Assembly: GCA_026988135.1 (NCBI GenBank)
Contig: JALSLT010000079.1
Span: 1-10,386, forward strand
DNA: 10,386 bases
Direction of reading: 5' to 3'
From: Desulfurobacterium sp.
GTDB lineage: Bacteria > Aquificota > Aquificia > Desulfurobacteriales > Desulfurobacteriaceae
This document shows positions 1-5,854 of this stretch, in pieces. The notes under the pieces are model-generated. The model worked only from the letters and a program-made list of their open reading frames with translations. It did no database searches and was not told the DNA's origin. Made by a program: the position numbers and the translations under genes. The first letter of the stretch is position 1, and the number at the start of each line of letters is the position of its first letter.

Positions 1-1
1 A

Positions 2-550
2 GGTGAAAGAGCTTACGATATCTATTCAAGACTCCTAAAAGACAGAATAATCTTTCTCGGAACTCCTATAGATGACAACATAGCAAATCTCATAATAGCC
101 CAACTACTTTTCCTTGAAGCGGAAGACCCTGAAAAAGATATATACATTTACATAAACAGCCCGGGAGGAGTTGTAACTTCAGGACTTGCAATATACGATA
201 CAATGAAATATATAAAACCCGACGTATGTACCATATGTTTAGGACAAGCGGCAAGTATGGGAGCAGTTCTGCTTGCAGCCGGTGCGGAGGGTAAAAGATT
301 TGCTCTTCCCAACTCGAGAATTATGATACACCAACCGCTTGGTGGTTTTCAGGGACAAGCAAAAGATATTGAAATCCATGCAAAAGAGATACTGAAACTA
401 AAAAAATCGCTTAATGAGATATTATCGGAACATACAGGACAATCTGTCAGAAAAATCGAAAAAGATACCGACAGGGACTTTTTTATGAGCGCCAAAGAAG
501 CGAAAGAATACGGAATAATAGATAAAGTTCTCTACAAGAGAGGAAAATAG
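2..550 (+). CDS. clpP: ATP-dependent Clp protease proteolytic subunit, 5' end missing
   Basis: Proteolytic core of the cytoplasmic Clp protease; two stacked heptameric rings degrade substrates unfolded by ClpX or ClpA/C. The reading frame is open from base 2 and 182 residues are visible. The first visible residues, GERAYDIYSRLLKDRIIF, match the family about 15 residues after its usual start, so only the short N-terminal segment lies outside the window. The catalytic triad is complete: Ser in GQAASMG (codon 254-256), His in MIHQP (329-331) and Asp in DTDRD (476-478). The oligomer-forming NSPGG and QPLGG segments are also present. The TAG stop is followed at once by the ATG of ribBA, so the two genes are probably cotranscribed and translationally coupled. 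The promoter and start codon are outside the window. The identification is essentially certain from the motifs. Confidence 0.98.
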   Translation, partial: GERAYDIYSRLLKDRIIFLGTPIDDNIANLIIAQLLFLEAEDPEKDIYIYINSPGGVVTSGLAIYDTMKYIKPDVCTICLGQAASMGAVLLAAGAEGKRFALPNSRIMIHQPLGGFQGQAKDIEIHAKEILKLKKSLNEILSEHTGQSVRKIEKDTDRDFFMSAKEAKEYGIIDKVLYKRGK

Positions 551-1780
551 ATGGTTAAGGGCAGATTTAAACTAAATACCGTACAAGAAGCCATAGAAGA
601 CCTTAAAAACGGGCAAATGGTCATAGTTGTTGACGATCCCAATAGAGAAAATGAAGGTGACCTTGTTATGGCCGCAGAAAAGGTTACTCCGGAAGCCATT
701 AACTTCATGGCAAAATACGGAAGAGGTTTGATCTGCCTTTCACTTCCCGAAGAACGCTTTGATAAGCTTAAAATAGAAATGATGACTCCAAAACCCACAG
801 ACCCGAGAGGAACAGCATTTGGAGTTTCAATAGATGCTCATCCTAAATTCGGAACAACTACCGGAATATCCGCTTATGACAGAGCTACAACCATTAAAAG
901 AGTAATAGACCCTAAAGCAAAACCGGAAGATTTTATCAAGCCCGGTCACATATTTCCCCTAAGAGCACAAAAAGGGGGCGTTTTAAAACGCTCCGGACAC
1001 ACTGAAGCAGCCGTTGACCTTGCAAAACTTTCAGAACTTTATCCGGCCGGAGTTATCTGTGAAATAATGGACGAAGACGGAACAATGATGAGGCTTCCGT
1101 CTCTCATGAACTTTGCTAAAAAATACAATCTTAAAATAATAAGTATTGCCGACCTTATAGAGTACAGAATAAAAAGAGAAACTCTTATAAAAAGGGAGGC
1201 GGAAGCAAATCTACCTACACATTACGGAAATTGGAAAATTTACGCATACACAAACACTGTAGACAATAAAGAACATGTTGCTCTTATAATGGGTAATATT
1301 AAAGAAGATGAATCCATCCTTGTAAGAGTCCATTCCGAATGTCTAACGGGAGATGTTTTCAGCTCTCTTAAATGTGATTGTCAATCCCAACTTAAAAAAG
1401 CGATGGAAATGATAAGTAAAGAAGGAAAAGGGGTCATAGTCTATTTAAGACAAGAAGGAAGAGGAATAGGACTGGTTAATAAAATAAAAGCTTACAACCT
1501 ACAGGACCACGGTTTTGATACGGTTGAAGCAAATCTACAACTTGGTTTTCCAGCAGATTTGAGAAACTTTGGAATAGGCGCACAAATTTTAAGAGATATA
1601 GGAGTCAAAAAGATACGCCTTTTAACAAACAATCCTAAAAAGTTGATAGGCCTTGAAGGATACGGCCTTAAAATCATAGAAAGAGTTCCGATAGAAGCTG
1701 AGCTCTGTGAACATAACATAAATTACCTTAAAACAAAAAAAGAGAAGCTCGGACACCTAATAGACAAAATAGAAAATTGA
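551..1780 (+). CDS. ribBA: Bifunctional 3,4-dihydroxy-2-butanone-4-phosphate synthase / GTP cyclohydrolase II
   Basis: Supplies both precursors of riboflavin. The RibB half (about residues 8-205) turns ribulose 5-phosphate into dihydroxybutanone phosphate plus formate; the RibA half (about 206-405) opens GTP to the diaminopyrimidine. RibB signatures: DDPNRENEGD (28-37), RSGHTEA (147-153) and the acidic CEIMDEDG (170-177). RibA signatures: the zinc cysteines C264, C275 and C277 in HSEC...LKCDC, YLRQEGRGIGL (298-308), the active-site Asp336/Arg338 in ADLRNF, and LLTNNPKK (357-364). The 409-residue length is normal for a fused enzyme and both active sites look intact. The ATG touches the clpP stop; AGAGG at 539-543, 7 nt upstream, is a suitable ribosome site. 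No FMN-riboswitch-like leader can exist here because the upstream sequence is clpP coding. The TGA stop abuts the stop of the convergent DUF2207 gene. Confidence 0.98.
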   Translation: MVKGRFKLNTVQEAIEDLKNGQMVIVVDDPNRENEGDLVMAAEKVTPEAINFMAKYGRGLICLSLPEERFDKLKIEMMTPKPTDPRGTAFGVSIDAHPKFGTTTGISAYDRATTIKRVIDPKAKPEDFIKPGHIFPLRAQKGGVLKRSGHTEAAVDLAKLSELYPAGVICEIMDEDGTMMRLPSLMNFAKKYNLKIISIADLIEYRIKRETLIKREAEANLPTHYGNWKIYAYTNTVDNKEHVALIMGNIKEDESILVRVHSECLTGDVFSSLKCDCQSQLKKAMEMISKEGKGVIVYLRQEGRGIGLVNKIKAYNLQDHGFDTVEANLQLGFPADLRNFGIGAQILRDIGVKKIRLLTNNPKKLIGLEGYGLKIIERVPIEAELCEHNINYLKTKKEKLGHLIDKIEN

Positions 1781-3610
1781 TTATCTCCCACCGGCGCCAC
1801 CTCCTCCGAATCCTCCTCCTGCTCCAAATCCTCCTCTACCACCACTTTCTCTGGCCGTCAAACTTCTATAACCCGAATAGACAGAAGCAAAACCCACCGT
1901 TATCCCTAAATTAGCATCATCAACATCTTTTATATCGGGAATAGTAATACCCAACTGCTTCATCGCTGTTTTCACATTATCCGCCACACCCAGAGCAGTA
2001 GCATAAGTCAACCAATCTTTCCATATAGAAATATCCTCGGGTTGATACCTTTTTATCATTGCAAAATTCGAAAGAAAGTTTCTAAATCCATCCCACATCA
2101 ACTTTTCCCGATATTTATCACCTCTCCATCTCCCAAAAACCTGAGAAGGCAAAAAGATAAATAAAATAAATTGTAGGAATAGAATCCCCGCATGTTGAAG
2201 AATTTTTGAACCATCTACCAGGCTGGACTGAGTAAAAGCAAACATAACAAAGATAAATAGCAATGCAACAACAATAAATACAGACGTTTTATATATTCTG
2301 TAACCTAACATATCCATATAATTTACCACAACTCTTTCGTCGGTATAAGATTGCAGTAAATCAACTTCAGCCTTTAGAGATTTCAAAGAGGCTAAATCTC
2401 TTCTTGAGACCATATTTTTTACTTTTATTTCAAACCTTTCCGGTATAAAAATGTTTTTTTTAGAAATCTCTGCTCCATTCATTTTTAGAAACTTTAAAAC
2501 AGCATCCTCATATTTATCCCCGCTTTTCTCTTTCATAATTTCTATAATCAAACCTTTCTCGCCATTTCGATAAATTTTTAGAAAACCTCTTCTATAAAGA
2601 TCCAATATTGTAGCTTTAAAACCGTTCTCATCCCCATTTTTAACATCACCCATAAAAAGCATATTGACGACATACGGTTTCAAATTCTTATCAGGAATAA
2701 AACTAACAATTTCGGGAACGGGAAAATCTTTTTCTCTACCATATCGGTTATAAAAAAATATAATAAAACCTGGAAAAATAAGGGAAAATAAAAGAATAGC
2801 TTTATCTACGGTTTTTATAATTGCAAGTTTCATATATAAAGAACGATTTGCCTTTACGGTTTTTCCGTAAACATCAGAAAAGTTTCTGACAAATCCGTTA
2901 AAAGGAAACCGTTTAGTCAAAAACTCTAATTCAATAAGTTTATTCGCCGGAGAACTACCTTCTACCAAATAACCGTCTTTTACAGGTTTCACAATAAAAT
3001 CGGTCATATGAACGAAAATCTCTTTAATTAGAAACTCCGGATCTTTAACCAAAATTTTGACATTAGGATATAAAATGTGATTCGATGCCAATTTTAAATT
3101 AATATGAGAAAACTTTTCATCCAACTCAACTGGAGGAAAAAGCTTATAATTTACATCCAAGGCGTATTTTTCTTTCTTCAAACGCTTAAAATTCGGATTT
3201 TCCCCATCTACAAGGCCAACCTCATTATTTTCAGCTTTCCGTAGTATTTCTAATTTTATCTCTTCATAAAAAGGTTTATTCTTAACTCCGTTAATGAAAA
3301 CTTTTCCCGAAAAATCCTTTAGATAAGATATACCTGTAGAACTGTTAAAAGAAACAACCTCTATAAACGGAAAATCCAACTTTTCACCAAACGTTAAAGG
3401 AGCTTTCCAATTCCTAAAAAGCATAGAAAAGACATCATTTTTTCTAACATTATAAGTATAGTTTTCACTCAAAGAGATTGTTTTATTAAAAACAAGTACC
3501 GCGCTATAATCAGCCGTAAGTTTTGAAAAGAAAATTCTAAAATCCATAAAAGAGAAAACCGCCAAAAAAGCGGAAAAAATAACTAAAAAATAGAAACGTT
3601 TTTTCTCCAT
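1781..3610 (-). CDS. DUF2207 (YciQ-like) membrane protein with Gly-rich C-terminus
   Basis: Biochemical function unknown. The layout fits the DUF2207 family: an N-terminal membrane anchor or signal (about residues 6-22), a probably extracytoplasmic domain of about 240 residues, a membrane helix (about 267-287), a cytoplasmic segment containing FIPDKNLKPYVVNMLF and ILDLYRRGFLKI, a helical hairpin (about 441-460 and 471-492), and a C-terminal domain with WDGFRNFL and WKDWLTYATALGVAD. The last 20 residues are almost only Gly with a few Arg, Phe and Ala, as often seen in this family and in TPM-domain partners of LemA. Recognition rests on these motifs and on lemA directly upstream. A GTG at 3616-3614 would add two residues; I prefer the ATG at 3610. 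Neither has a clear Shine-Dalgarno, and both lie within 10 nt of the lemA stop, so coupling is likely. The extracytoplasmic domain looks divergent. Confidence 0.87.
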   Translation of the reverse strand: MEKKRFYFLVIFSAFLAVFSFMDFRIFFSKLTADYSAVLVFNKTISLSENYTYNVRKNDVFSMLFRNWKAPLTFGEKLDFPFIEVVSFNSSTGISYLKDFSGKVFINGVKNKPFYEEIKLEILRKAENNEVGLVDGENPNFKRLKKEKYALDVNYKLFPPVELDEKFSHINLKLASNHILYPNVKILVKDPEFLIKEIFVHMTDFIVKPVKDGYLVEGSSPANKLIELEFLTKRFPFNGFVRNFSDVYGKTVKANRSLYMKLAIIKTVDKAILLFSLIFPGFIIFFYNRYGREKDFPVPEIVSFIPDKNLKPYVVNMLFMGDVKNGDENGFKATILDLYRRGFLKIYRNGEKGLIIEIMKEKSGDKYEDAVLKFLKMNGAEISKKNIFIPERFEIKVKNMVSRRDLASLKSLKAEVDLLQSYTDERVVVNYMDMLGYRIYKTSVFIVVALLFIFVMFAFTQSSLVDGSKILQHAGILFLQFILFIFLPSQVFGRWRGDKYREKLMWDGFRNFLSNFAMIKRYQPEDISIWKDWLTYATALGVADNVKTAMKQLGITIPDIKDVDDANLGITVGFASVYSGYRSLTARESGGRGGFGAGGGFGGGGAGGR

Positions 3611-3618
3611 AAGCACTT

Positions 3619-4167
3619 TTACCAGGAAGTATCAGGTCTTTTCTCTATTTCCGTTTCAAACTCAAGATATGATAATTTTTTAAATCCGAAAACAGACGCT
3701 ACAAGGTTTGAAGGAAATATATCTATCTTCGTATTCATTTCCTGTGCTATGTTATTATAGGTATATCTATGACGAGATATTTCATTTTCAATATCTTGGA
3801 TAGCTTGAGTAAGTTCAAGTACAACTGTGGAAGTTTTCAAATCTGGATAATTCTCGACAGTAACATTGATAGAACCAAGCAACTTTCGCGTTTCATTCTC
3901 TAAATTAGTAATATCATCCGGTGTTTCGGCCTGAGCCACCCCGGAACGCAAAGCGGAAATCTTCTCAAAAGTCCCTTTCTCAAACTTCGCATGACTTTTA
4001 ACAGTATCAACAAGTTGAGATATCATATCAAGTCGCTTTTTAAGTGCAACTTTTATTTGACCAAACGTCGCTTCGGCACCGTTTTTTAACTGTTGAAAAC
4101 GGTTATAACTGTTAACAATATAAAGAAAAACCGCTACAAGAAACAAAACAAAAATAATTCTAACCAT
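3619..4167 (-). CDS. lemA: LemA family protein
   Basis: Membrane-anchored helical protein of the LemA family; the exact role is unknown, although members have been linked to stress and envelope functions and often sit beside HtpX, TPM-domain or DUF2207 proteins. Seen here: one N-terminal membrane helix (about residues 3-19), then the family landmarks YN at 21-22, VALKKRLDMISQLVDTVK (40-57), ENYPDLK (105-111), RYTYN (134-138) and IFPSN (150-154), followed by the usual short C-terminal tail. The 182-residue length is typical. The start is chosen by the ribosome site: GGAG (4178-4175) is 7 nt from the ATG at 4167 but only 1 nt from an in-frame GTG at 4173. It is first in a two-gene unit with the DUF2207 gene and divergent from pncC across 68 bp. 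Confidence 0.95.
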   Translation of the reverse strand: MVRIIFVLFLVAVFLYIVNSYNRFQQLKNGAEATFGQIKVALKKRLDMISQLVDTVKSHAKFEKGTFEKISALRSGVAQAETPDDITNLENETRKLLGSINVTVENYPDLKTSTVVLELTQAIQDIENEISRHRYTYNNIAQEMNTKIDIFPSNLVASVFGFKKLSYLEFETEIEKRPDTSW

Positions 4168-4174
4168 AATCACA

Positions 4175-4178
4175 CTCC
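4175..4178 (-). promoter_or_regulatory. Ribosome binding site deciding the lemA start
   Basis: On the minus strand GGAG precedes T-GTG-ATT-ATG. The spacing of 7 nt to the ATG at 4167 is right for initiation; the 1-nt spacing to the GTG at 4173 is not. The longer 184-residue reading of lemA is therefore unlikely. Confidence 0.7.
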
Positions 4179-4186
4179 AAATTTTA

Positions 4187-4207
4187 TGTTATATTGAAAG
4201 TATATCA
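4187..4207. promoter_or_regulatory. Possible back-to-back extended -10 promoters of lemA and pncC
   Basis: On the plus strand TGTTATATT (4187-4195) fits an extended -10 (TGnTATAAT) pointing toward pncC. On the minus strand TGATATACT (4207-4199) fits one pointing toward lemA. Neither has a convincing -35 hexamer. If both are real they lie within 21 bp of each other and could not be occupied together, so the two units would compete. In AT-rich DNA such matches arise by chance, hence the low confidence. Confidence 0.3.
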
Positions 4208-4227
4208 CTAAAATTTCAAAATTTTAG
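4208..4227. repeat. Perfect 9-bp inverted repeat between lemA and pncC
   Basis: CTAAAATTT, then CA, then AAATTTTAG: a perfect dyad with a 2-bp centre. Its right arm ends on the first two bases of the strong pncC ribosome site AGGAGGAG (4226-4233). As RNA it would be an 8-bp, mostly A:U hairpin with a UCAA loop, too weak to matter at high temperature. A DNA operator for a dimeric regulator is the more plausible reading. No regulator gene is adjacent. Chance AT-rich symmetry is the alternative. Confidence 0.45.
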
Positions 4228-4235
4228 GAGGAGTT

Positions 4236-4739
4236 ATGAGCATTGAATCTGATTTAAAACAGTTATTAACTGAGAAAAAAGCAACTCTGTCAGTAGCTGA
4301 AAGCTGTACAGGCGGACTTATCTCAGGGCAGATAGTAAATGTTCCCGGAATTTCGGAATACTTTATGGGAGGAATTGTTGCATACGATAACAGTGTAAAG
4401 ATGAAAGTTTTAAATGTATCGACAGAAACCTTACTAAAATATGGTGCTGTAAGTGAGGAAACGGCAAAAGAGATGGTTGAAAATGTCAAAAAACTTATGA
4501 ATACAAACTGTGCAATATCAACCACCGGAATAGCAGGACCAACCGGGGGAACCGAAGAAAAGCCAGTTGGACTGGTTTATATAGGAGTTTCGGTAAAGGA
4601 AAGAATAGAAATCCAAAGATTCATATTCAAAGACAAACACTCCGACCCTATTAAAAAAAGAAATAAAATAAGAAAAAAAGCGGCTAAAAAAGCAATAAAA
4701 CTTTTAATATCTCTACTAAAGGAAGAAAAAAATGTCTAA
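4236..4739 (+). CDS. pncC: Stand-alone CinA C-terminal domain protein (nicotinamide-nucleotide amidase)
   Basis: Predicted to hydrolyse nicotinamide mononucleotide to nicotinate mononucleotide and ammonia, recycling the pyridine ring of NAD in the cytoplasm. The 167 residues form only the CinA C-terminal domain; the N-terminal MoCF/COG1058 domain of full CinA is absent. Signatures: VAESCTGGLISG (20-31, with the proposed catalytic Ser23), GGIVAYDNSVKMKVLNV (45-61), GAVSEETAKEM (70-80) and STTGIAGPTGGTEEKPVGLV (95-114). The C-terminus is a lysine-rich helix. A strong AGGAGGAG (4226-4233) precedes the ATG. The stop overlaps the folK start in ATGTCTAA, so the pair is coupled. Enzymatic activity is inferred from family studies of E. 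coli and Shewanella PncC. Confidence 0.95.
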   Translation: MSIESDLKQLLTEKKATLSVAESCTGGLISGQIVNVPGISEYFMGGIVAYDNSVKMKVLNVSTETLLKYGAVSEETAKEMVENVKKLMNTNCAISTTGIAGPTGGTEEKPVGLVYIGVSVKERIEIQRFIFKDKHSDPIKKRNKIRKKAAKKAIKLLISLLKEEKNV

Positions 4740-5127
4740 GGTTATTTTGGCACTTGGAACAAACCTCGGAAACAGGAAAAGTAATCTTAAAAGAGCAATT
4801 AGAAGTATAAATTACTTCGCAGGGCAAGTAATAAAAAAAACAACTATTCTTGAAACAAAACCTTTCGGAGTCAAAAACCAACCATACTTTCTAAATCAAG
4901 GAATACTTATAAAAACAAACTTACCACCACATCTGCTTTTGAAAGTATTAAAAACTATAGAAAAATCGACAGGCAGATTTAAAACTTTCAGATGGGGGCC
5001 AAGAATTATAGATATAGATATTCTAAGTTACGGAACTTTAAGAATATCAACAGCAAAGCTCAGAATTCCACATCCGGGAATAAGCAGCAGAAAGTTTTTT
5101 CAAGAAATCATCACAAAATTAAAGTAA
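4732..5127 (+). CDS. folK: 2-amino-4-hydroxy-6-hydroxymethyldihydropteridine diphosphokinase, short C-terminus
   Basis: HPPK transfers pyrophosphate from ATP to hydroxymethyl-dihydropterin, the step before FolP in folate synthesis. Signatures: ALGTNLGNR (7-15), TKPFGVKNQPYFLNQ (42-56), GR at 81-82, then RWGPRIIDIDIL (87-98) whose D94 and D96 bind the two Mg ions, and IPHPGISSRKF (112-122) with the Arg and Phe that line the substrate site. It has 131 residues against about 160 in E. coli. The missing part is the segment after SSRKF that usually reads (V/M)LxPLxEIAP; the protein goes straight to a short final helix. The start is the ATG overlapping the pncC stop, with GGAAG (4721-4725) 6 nt upstream. 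A terminator follows the stop at once. No other folate gene is visible. Confidence 0.93.
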   Translation: MSKVILALGTNLGNRKSNLKRAIRSINYFAGQVIKKTTILETKPFGVKNQPYFLNQGILIKTNLPPHLLLKVLKTIEKSTGRFKTFRWGPRIIDIDILSYGTLRISTAKLRIPHPGISSRKFFQEIITKLK

Positions 5128-5145
5128 CGGGGGAATTAACCCCCG
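5128..5145. terminator. Shared terminator hairpin of convergent folK and hup
   Basis: CGGGGG (5128-5133), loop AATTAA, CCCCCG (5140-5145): a perfect 6-bp all-G:C stem starting right after the folK stop. T-rich runs lie on both sides (plus strand about 5149-5160; minus strand about 5127-5114), so it can serve transcription from both directions. It lies 5 bp beyond the hup stop. Confidence 0.85.
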
Positions 5146-5150
5146 ACAAT

Positions 5151-5456
5151 TTACTTTTTCTTACATCTACTTGTTTTTAAAATCTTTTCTGTAGATTCTT
5201 TTAAGTCTTTACCTGGTTTGAAATCAGGAACAACCTTAGGAGGAACTTTTACCTCTTTTCCTGTTTTAGGATTTCTTGCAACTCTCGCCGCCCTTTCCTT
5301 CATAAGAAAAGTACCAAAACCCCTAATTTCAACTTTCTCGCCCTTTTTAAGAGTTTCCATAACAACTTCAAGGAACGCGTTTAAAGCAACTTCTGCGTCC
5401 TTCTTTCTCAAACTTGCCTTATCGGCAATTGCACTGATAAGTTCACTCTTTGTCAT
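5151..5456 (-). CDS. hup: DNA-binding protein HU
   Basis: Small histone-like protein that dimerises, bends DNA and compacts the nucleoid. The 101 residues follow the HU/IHF fold: N-terminal helices (MTKSELISAIADKASL), the turn and strand IRGFGTF (44-50), and the long DNA-binding arm of about residues 52-80 with the intercalating proline in RNP (61-63), then FKPGKDLKE (79-87). It is about 10 residues longer than a typical 90-residue HU, ending in a tail with one Cys and a Lys run. The start at 5456 is set by GGAGGGAG 4 nt upstream and by the family N-terminus MTKSEL; a reading starting 18 bp further out would put the ribosome site inside the gene. It has its own strong promoter, although read-through from yggU 98 bp upstream is possible. 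HU versus IHF subunit cannot be fully separated by eye; HU is favoured. Confidence 0.97.
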   Translation of the reverse strand: MTKSELISAIADKASLRKKDAEVALNAFLEVVMETLKKGEKVEIRGFGTFLMKERAARVARNPKTGKEVKVPPKVVPDFKPGKDLKESTEKILKTSRCKKK

Positions 5457-5460
5457 ACCG

Positions 5461-5468
5461 CTCCCTCC
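5461..5468 (-). promoter_or_regulatory. Ribosome binding site deciding the hup start
   Basis: GGAGGGAG on the minus strand ends 4 nt before the ATG at 5456. It excludes an upstream in-frame ATG at 5474, which overlaps the start of this site and has none of its own. Confidence 0.85.
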
Positions 5469-5488
5469 ATACACTTTTTAGTAGCTGT

Positions 5489-5513
5489 AGTATTCTTTAA
5501 ATACGAAAATACT
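5489..5513. repeat. Nested inverted repeats over the hup -10 and start site
   Basis: AGTATT (5489-5494) mirrors AATACT (5508-5513) across 13 bp, and GTATT (5490-5494) mirrors AATAC (5500-5504) across 5 bp. Both dyads cover the predicted -10 and the transcription start. They could be an operator, for HU itself or another factor. The arms are short and AT-rich, so chance is a real alternative. Confidence 0.3.
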
Positions 5514-5534
5514 ATTTCTTTTTTTTAGTGTCAA
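5506..5534 (-). promoter_or_regulatory. Sigma-70 type promoter of hup
   Basis: On the minus strand a perfect -35 TTGACA (5534-5529), a 17-bp spacer containing a run of eight A, and a -10 TATTTT (5511-5506). Transcription would start near 5499, leaving a leader of about 43 nt with the ribosome site at its end. This is the best promoter match in the window and fits the high demand for HU. Confidence 0.75.
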
Positions 5535-5554
5535 GCCTAAAAATAACATTTTTT

Positions 5555-5854
5555 CTATCCATTAGCCAATTTTTGCAATTTTTTTTCAATTTCATCTATA
5601 TTTTGATGATTTATAAGGATAACTTTTATTCTACTATTTATACCTTTAATTATTTCAAACGAAGATACCGGAATTTTTAGCTCTTTTGAAAGAATCTTTA
5701 AAACAGCCTTATTTGCCTTTCCACCTTCAGGTGGTTGTGTAACTTTTATTTTTAACCTACCGTTTTCAACTTTAACTAAACTGTTTTTTCTCCCCTTCGG
5801 TTGCACTTTCACTTCCAATGTCAGACTGCTCTCCCTCTTTATTAAGCTTATCAT
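5555..5854 (-). CDS. yggU: DUF167 / YggU family protein
   Basis: Small alpha/beta protein of the widely conserved DUF167 (UPF0235) family; function not established. The family core is complete: the first strand LTLEVKVQPKGRKNSL (11-26), the signature QPPEGGKANKAVLKIL (40-55), and the closing KGINSRIKVI (70-79). The 99-residue length is normal. The ATG at 5854 has AGGA three bases ahead. The gene begins inside divIVA and overlaps its last 83 nt in another frame; the overlap covers the conserved first strand, so the overlap cannot be removed by moving the start much further in. In E. coli yggU follows yggT and precedes rdgB; the same genes are here in a different order with divIVA between. Confidence 0.92.
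   Translation of the reverse strand: MISLIKRESSLTLEVKVQPKGRKNSLVKVENGRLKIKVTQPPEGGKANKAVLKILSKELKIPVSSFEIIKGINSRIKVILINHQNIDEIEKKLQKLANG

Noticed and set aside
532..798. Minus-strand open frame over the start of ribBA
   Set aside because: It lies opposite the conserved RibB active-site region and has no independent support.
1781..1850. Short tandem repeat suggested by the Pyr-rich CCTCC runs
   Set aside because: It is the reverse of glycine codons in the Gly-rich tail of the DUF2207 protein, a known family trait, not a separate DNA repeat.
4208..4525. Minus-strand open frame of 105 codons over pncC
   Set aside because: It is opposite the conserved PncC core and has no ribosome site or recognisable motif.
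4992..5180. Second plus-strand frame across the end of folK, considered as a frameshifted continuation of the protein
   Set aside because: Its translation has none of the expected PLxEIAP-type residues, and it runs through the terminator hairpin into the end of hup.
5218..5481. Plus-strand open frame of 87 codons over hup
   Set aside because: It is the mirror of a certain HU gene, with no ribosome site and no family features.
5772..5854. Sequencing frameshift as the cause of the divIVA/yggU overlap
   Set aside because: Both proteins are intact over their conserved parts and no homopolymer at the junction would merge or repair either frame; genuine overlap is simpler, though resequencing could still change this.
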